Made by a program: the position numbers and the translations under genes. A stretch of 64,000 nt of DNA from Aphelocoma coerulescens (Eukaryota > Chordata > Aves > Passeriformes > Corvidae): positions 49,412,214 through 49,476,213 of the forward strand of contig NC_091017.1 in the NCBI RefSeq assembly GCF_041296385.1, in the 5' to 3' direction. The notes below the pieces were generated by a model, which saw only the letters and a program-made list of their open reading frames with translations, was not told the DNA's origin and made no database searches. Shown here piece after piece: positions 63,079 through 64,000 of this stretch. The first letter of the stretch is position 1. Each line of letters opens with the position of its first letter.

Positions 63079-64000
63079 AAATCACATTTCTTTGCGTTCC
63101 TATTACCCTGTGAGACTACCTTTCTGATTTTAATGTAGCAAGAAGGACCAAACTAGCTTCAAACTAACTGTTTGGGATAGCTAAGTATCGATATGCCTGC
63201 AGTCACTGTTCTCTGCTGATACTTTTTTCATTCCCTTCTCTGTAGTGATTTAAATGGTAGAAAGGGAGAATATTTTTGATGGATAAAAGGAATTTTTTTG
63301 ATGCACACATGTACACACATAGATAGCAAAGCAGAACTAGGGAAAATTAATCCTCTATGAGATTTGCCATTAGCTGGCGTAGCAGCAGTTGCTGTTTATC
63401 TTCATAAAGTCCGACTTGAGACAAACTACTTTCACAGATTTTGCACCAGAGGAAATCATGACTCTCCAGATACTCATTGTGATATTTGCATAAAGATGAA
63501 CCATATTAAGATTAATCTATTTTATGTAAAGAGAAATTCATTACCTTGTGTTTAACATTATGCTTTTTTAAAAGTGGCATATAATTATTCACATTGTGTA
63601 GCAGAAATACCTTTGAGGAAATGTGTGTCAGCTGTTGAAGAAACATATATGCCTATTCTTCCTAAAGAACATGTTAATTGTTCTTTGGCTTTTCTTTTTT
63701 TTTTTTTTTAAATTTTGTAATAGTTGTCATTTAAAAATGCCTCTGCTAAGGAAAAACGCATAACATTAGGGAGCAAGTGGCATCTCAGTGAGCCTGCACT
63801 CAGAACACCCATTTTGTTTGACTTCAGATGTACTAGAAGAGACCCCAACACATGCCAACACATTAAAATCCAGAGCAGGCTGTGGGAGATTAGATGAAAA
63901 TATAAAATTTAGATAGAATATATAGAAATATATATATAGAATATATAAAAAATTTAGAAAGATATTAGCACTGTTGTAGGGCTAGTCTGTGCAGCCTGTT
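63079..64000. other. Unique AT-rich non-coding DNA
   Basis: A T run lies at about 63696-63709 and an AT-only low-complexity patch at 63898-63955. Nothing else is recognised. Confidence 0.6.

Overview
This is vertebrate nuclear DNA, most likely from a bird, and almost entirely non-coding. The evidence is AT-rich composition (roughly 37% GC by eye), CpG scarcity, no bacterial-style gene packing, long poly-T and T/G-rich tracts, and several CR1 LINE fragments of the avian kind. The CR1 pieces carry recognisable remnants of the ORF2 C-terminus and the characteristic 3' tail. I find no convincing protein-coding gene, no RNA gene and no CRISPR array. The window looks like a gene desert or the inside of a very long intron.

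Layout. 1-12.4 kb is unique AT-rich sequence with one weak exon-like ORF at 496-717 (minus strand). 12.4-16.9 kb holds a pair of inverted octamer motifs, a perfect 63-bp tandem duplication, a minus-strand CR1 (14846-15145), a CpG-retaining splice-flanked block (15535-15658) and a second CR1 scrap. 17-26 kb has a possible conserved element (20.64-20.96 kb), a ~39-bp sequence present at both 21.25 and 23.51 kb (the second copy abutting poly-T), the longest CR1 copy (24122-24745, plus strand), a 30-bp tandem duplication and a GC-richer block near 26.0-26.3 kb. 26-49 kb is mostly unique sequence with a T/G-rich tract, a probable degenerate LTR (32820-33440), nested hairpins at 43.8 kb and a few accidental ORFs. 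49-56.5 kb has a protein-like ATG ORF at 49623-49961 and an AT-rich, homeodomain-site-rich block at 54.2-54.4 kb.

The most anomalous part is 56.56-57.62 kb. A ~700-bp GC-rich block of unknown origin runs directly into about 360 bp of pure pyrimidine: about 45 TTCC tetramers, then 13 exact CTCTTTCCTT decamers, then degenerate units. At 60.09-60.70 kb a ~302-bp unit is duplicated in tandem with a single visible mismatch and an 11-base templated insertion at the junction, implying a very recent event or an assembly artefact. The rest, to 64 kb, is unique sequence with one decayed CR1 tail.

No set of genes works together here. The interest lies in repeat history, local duplications, possible regulatory elements and the anomalous GC-rich/pyrimidine block.
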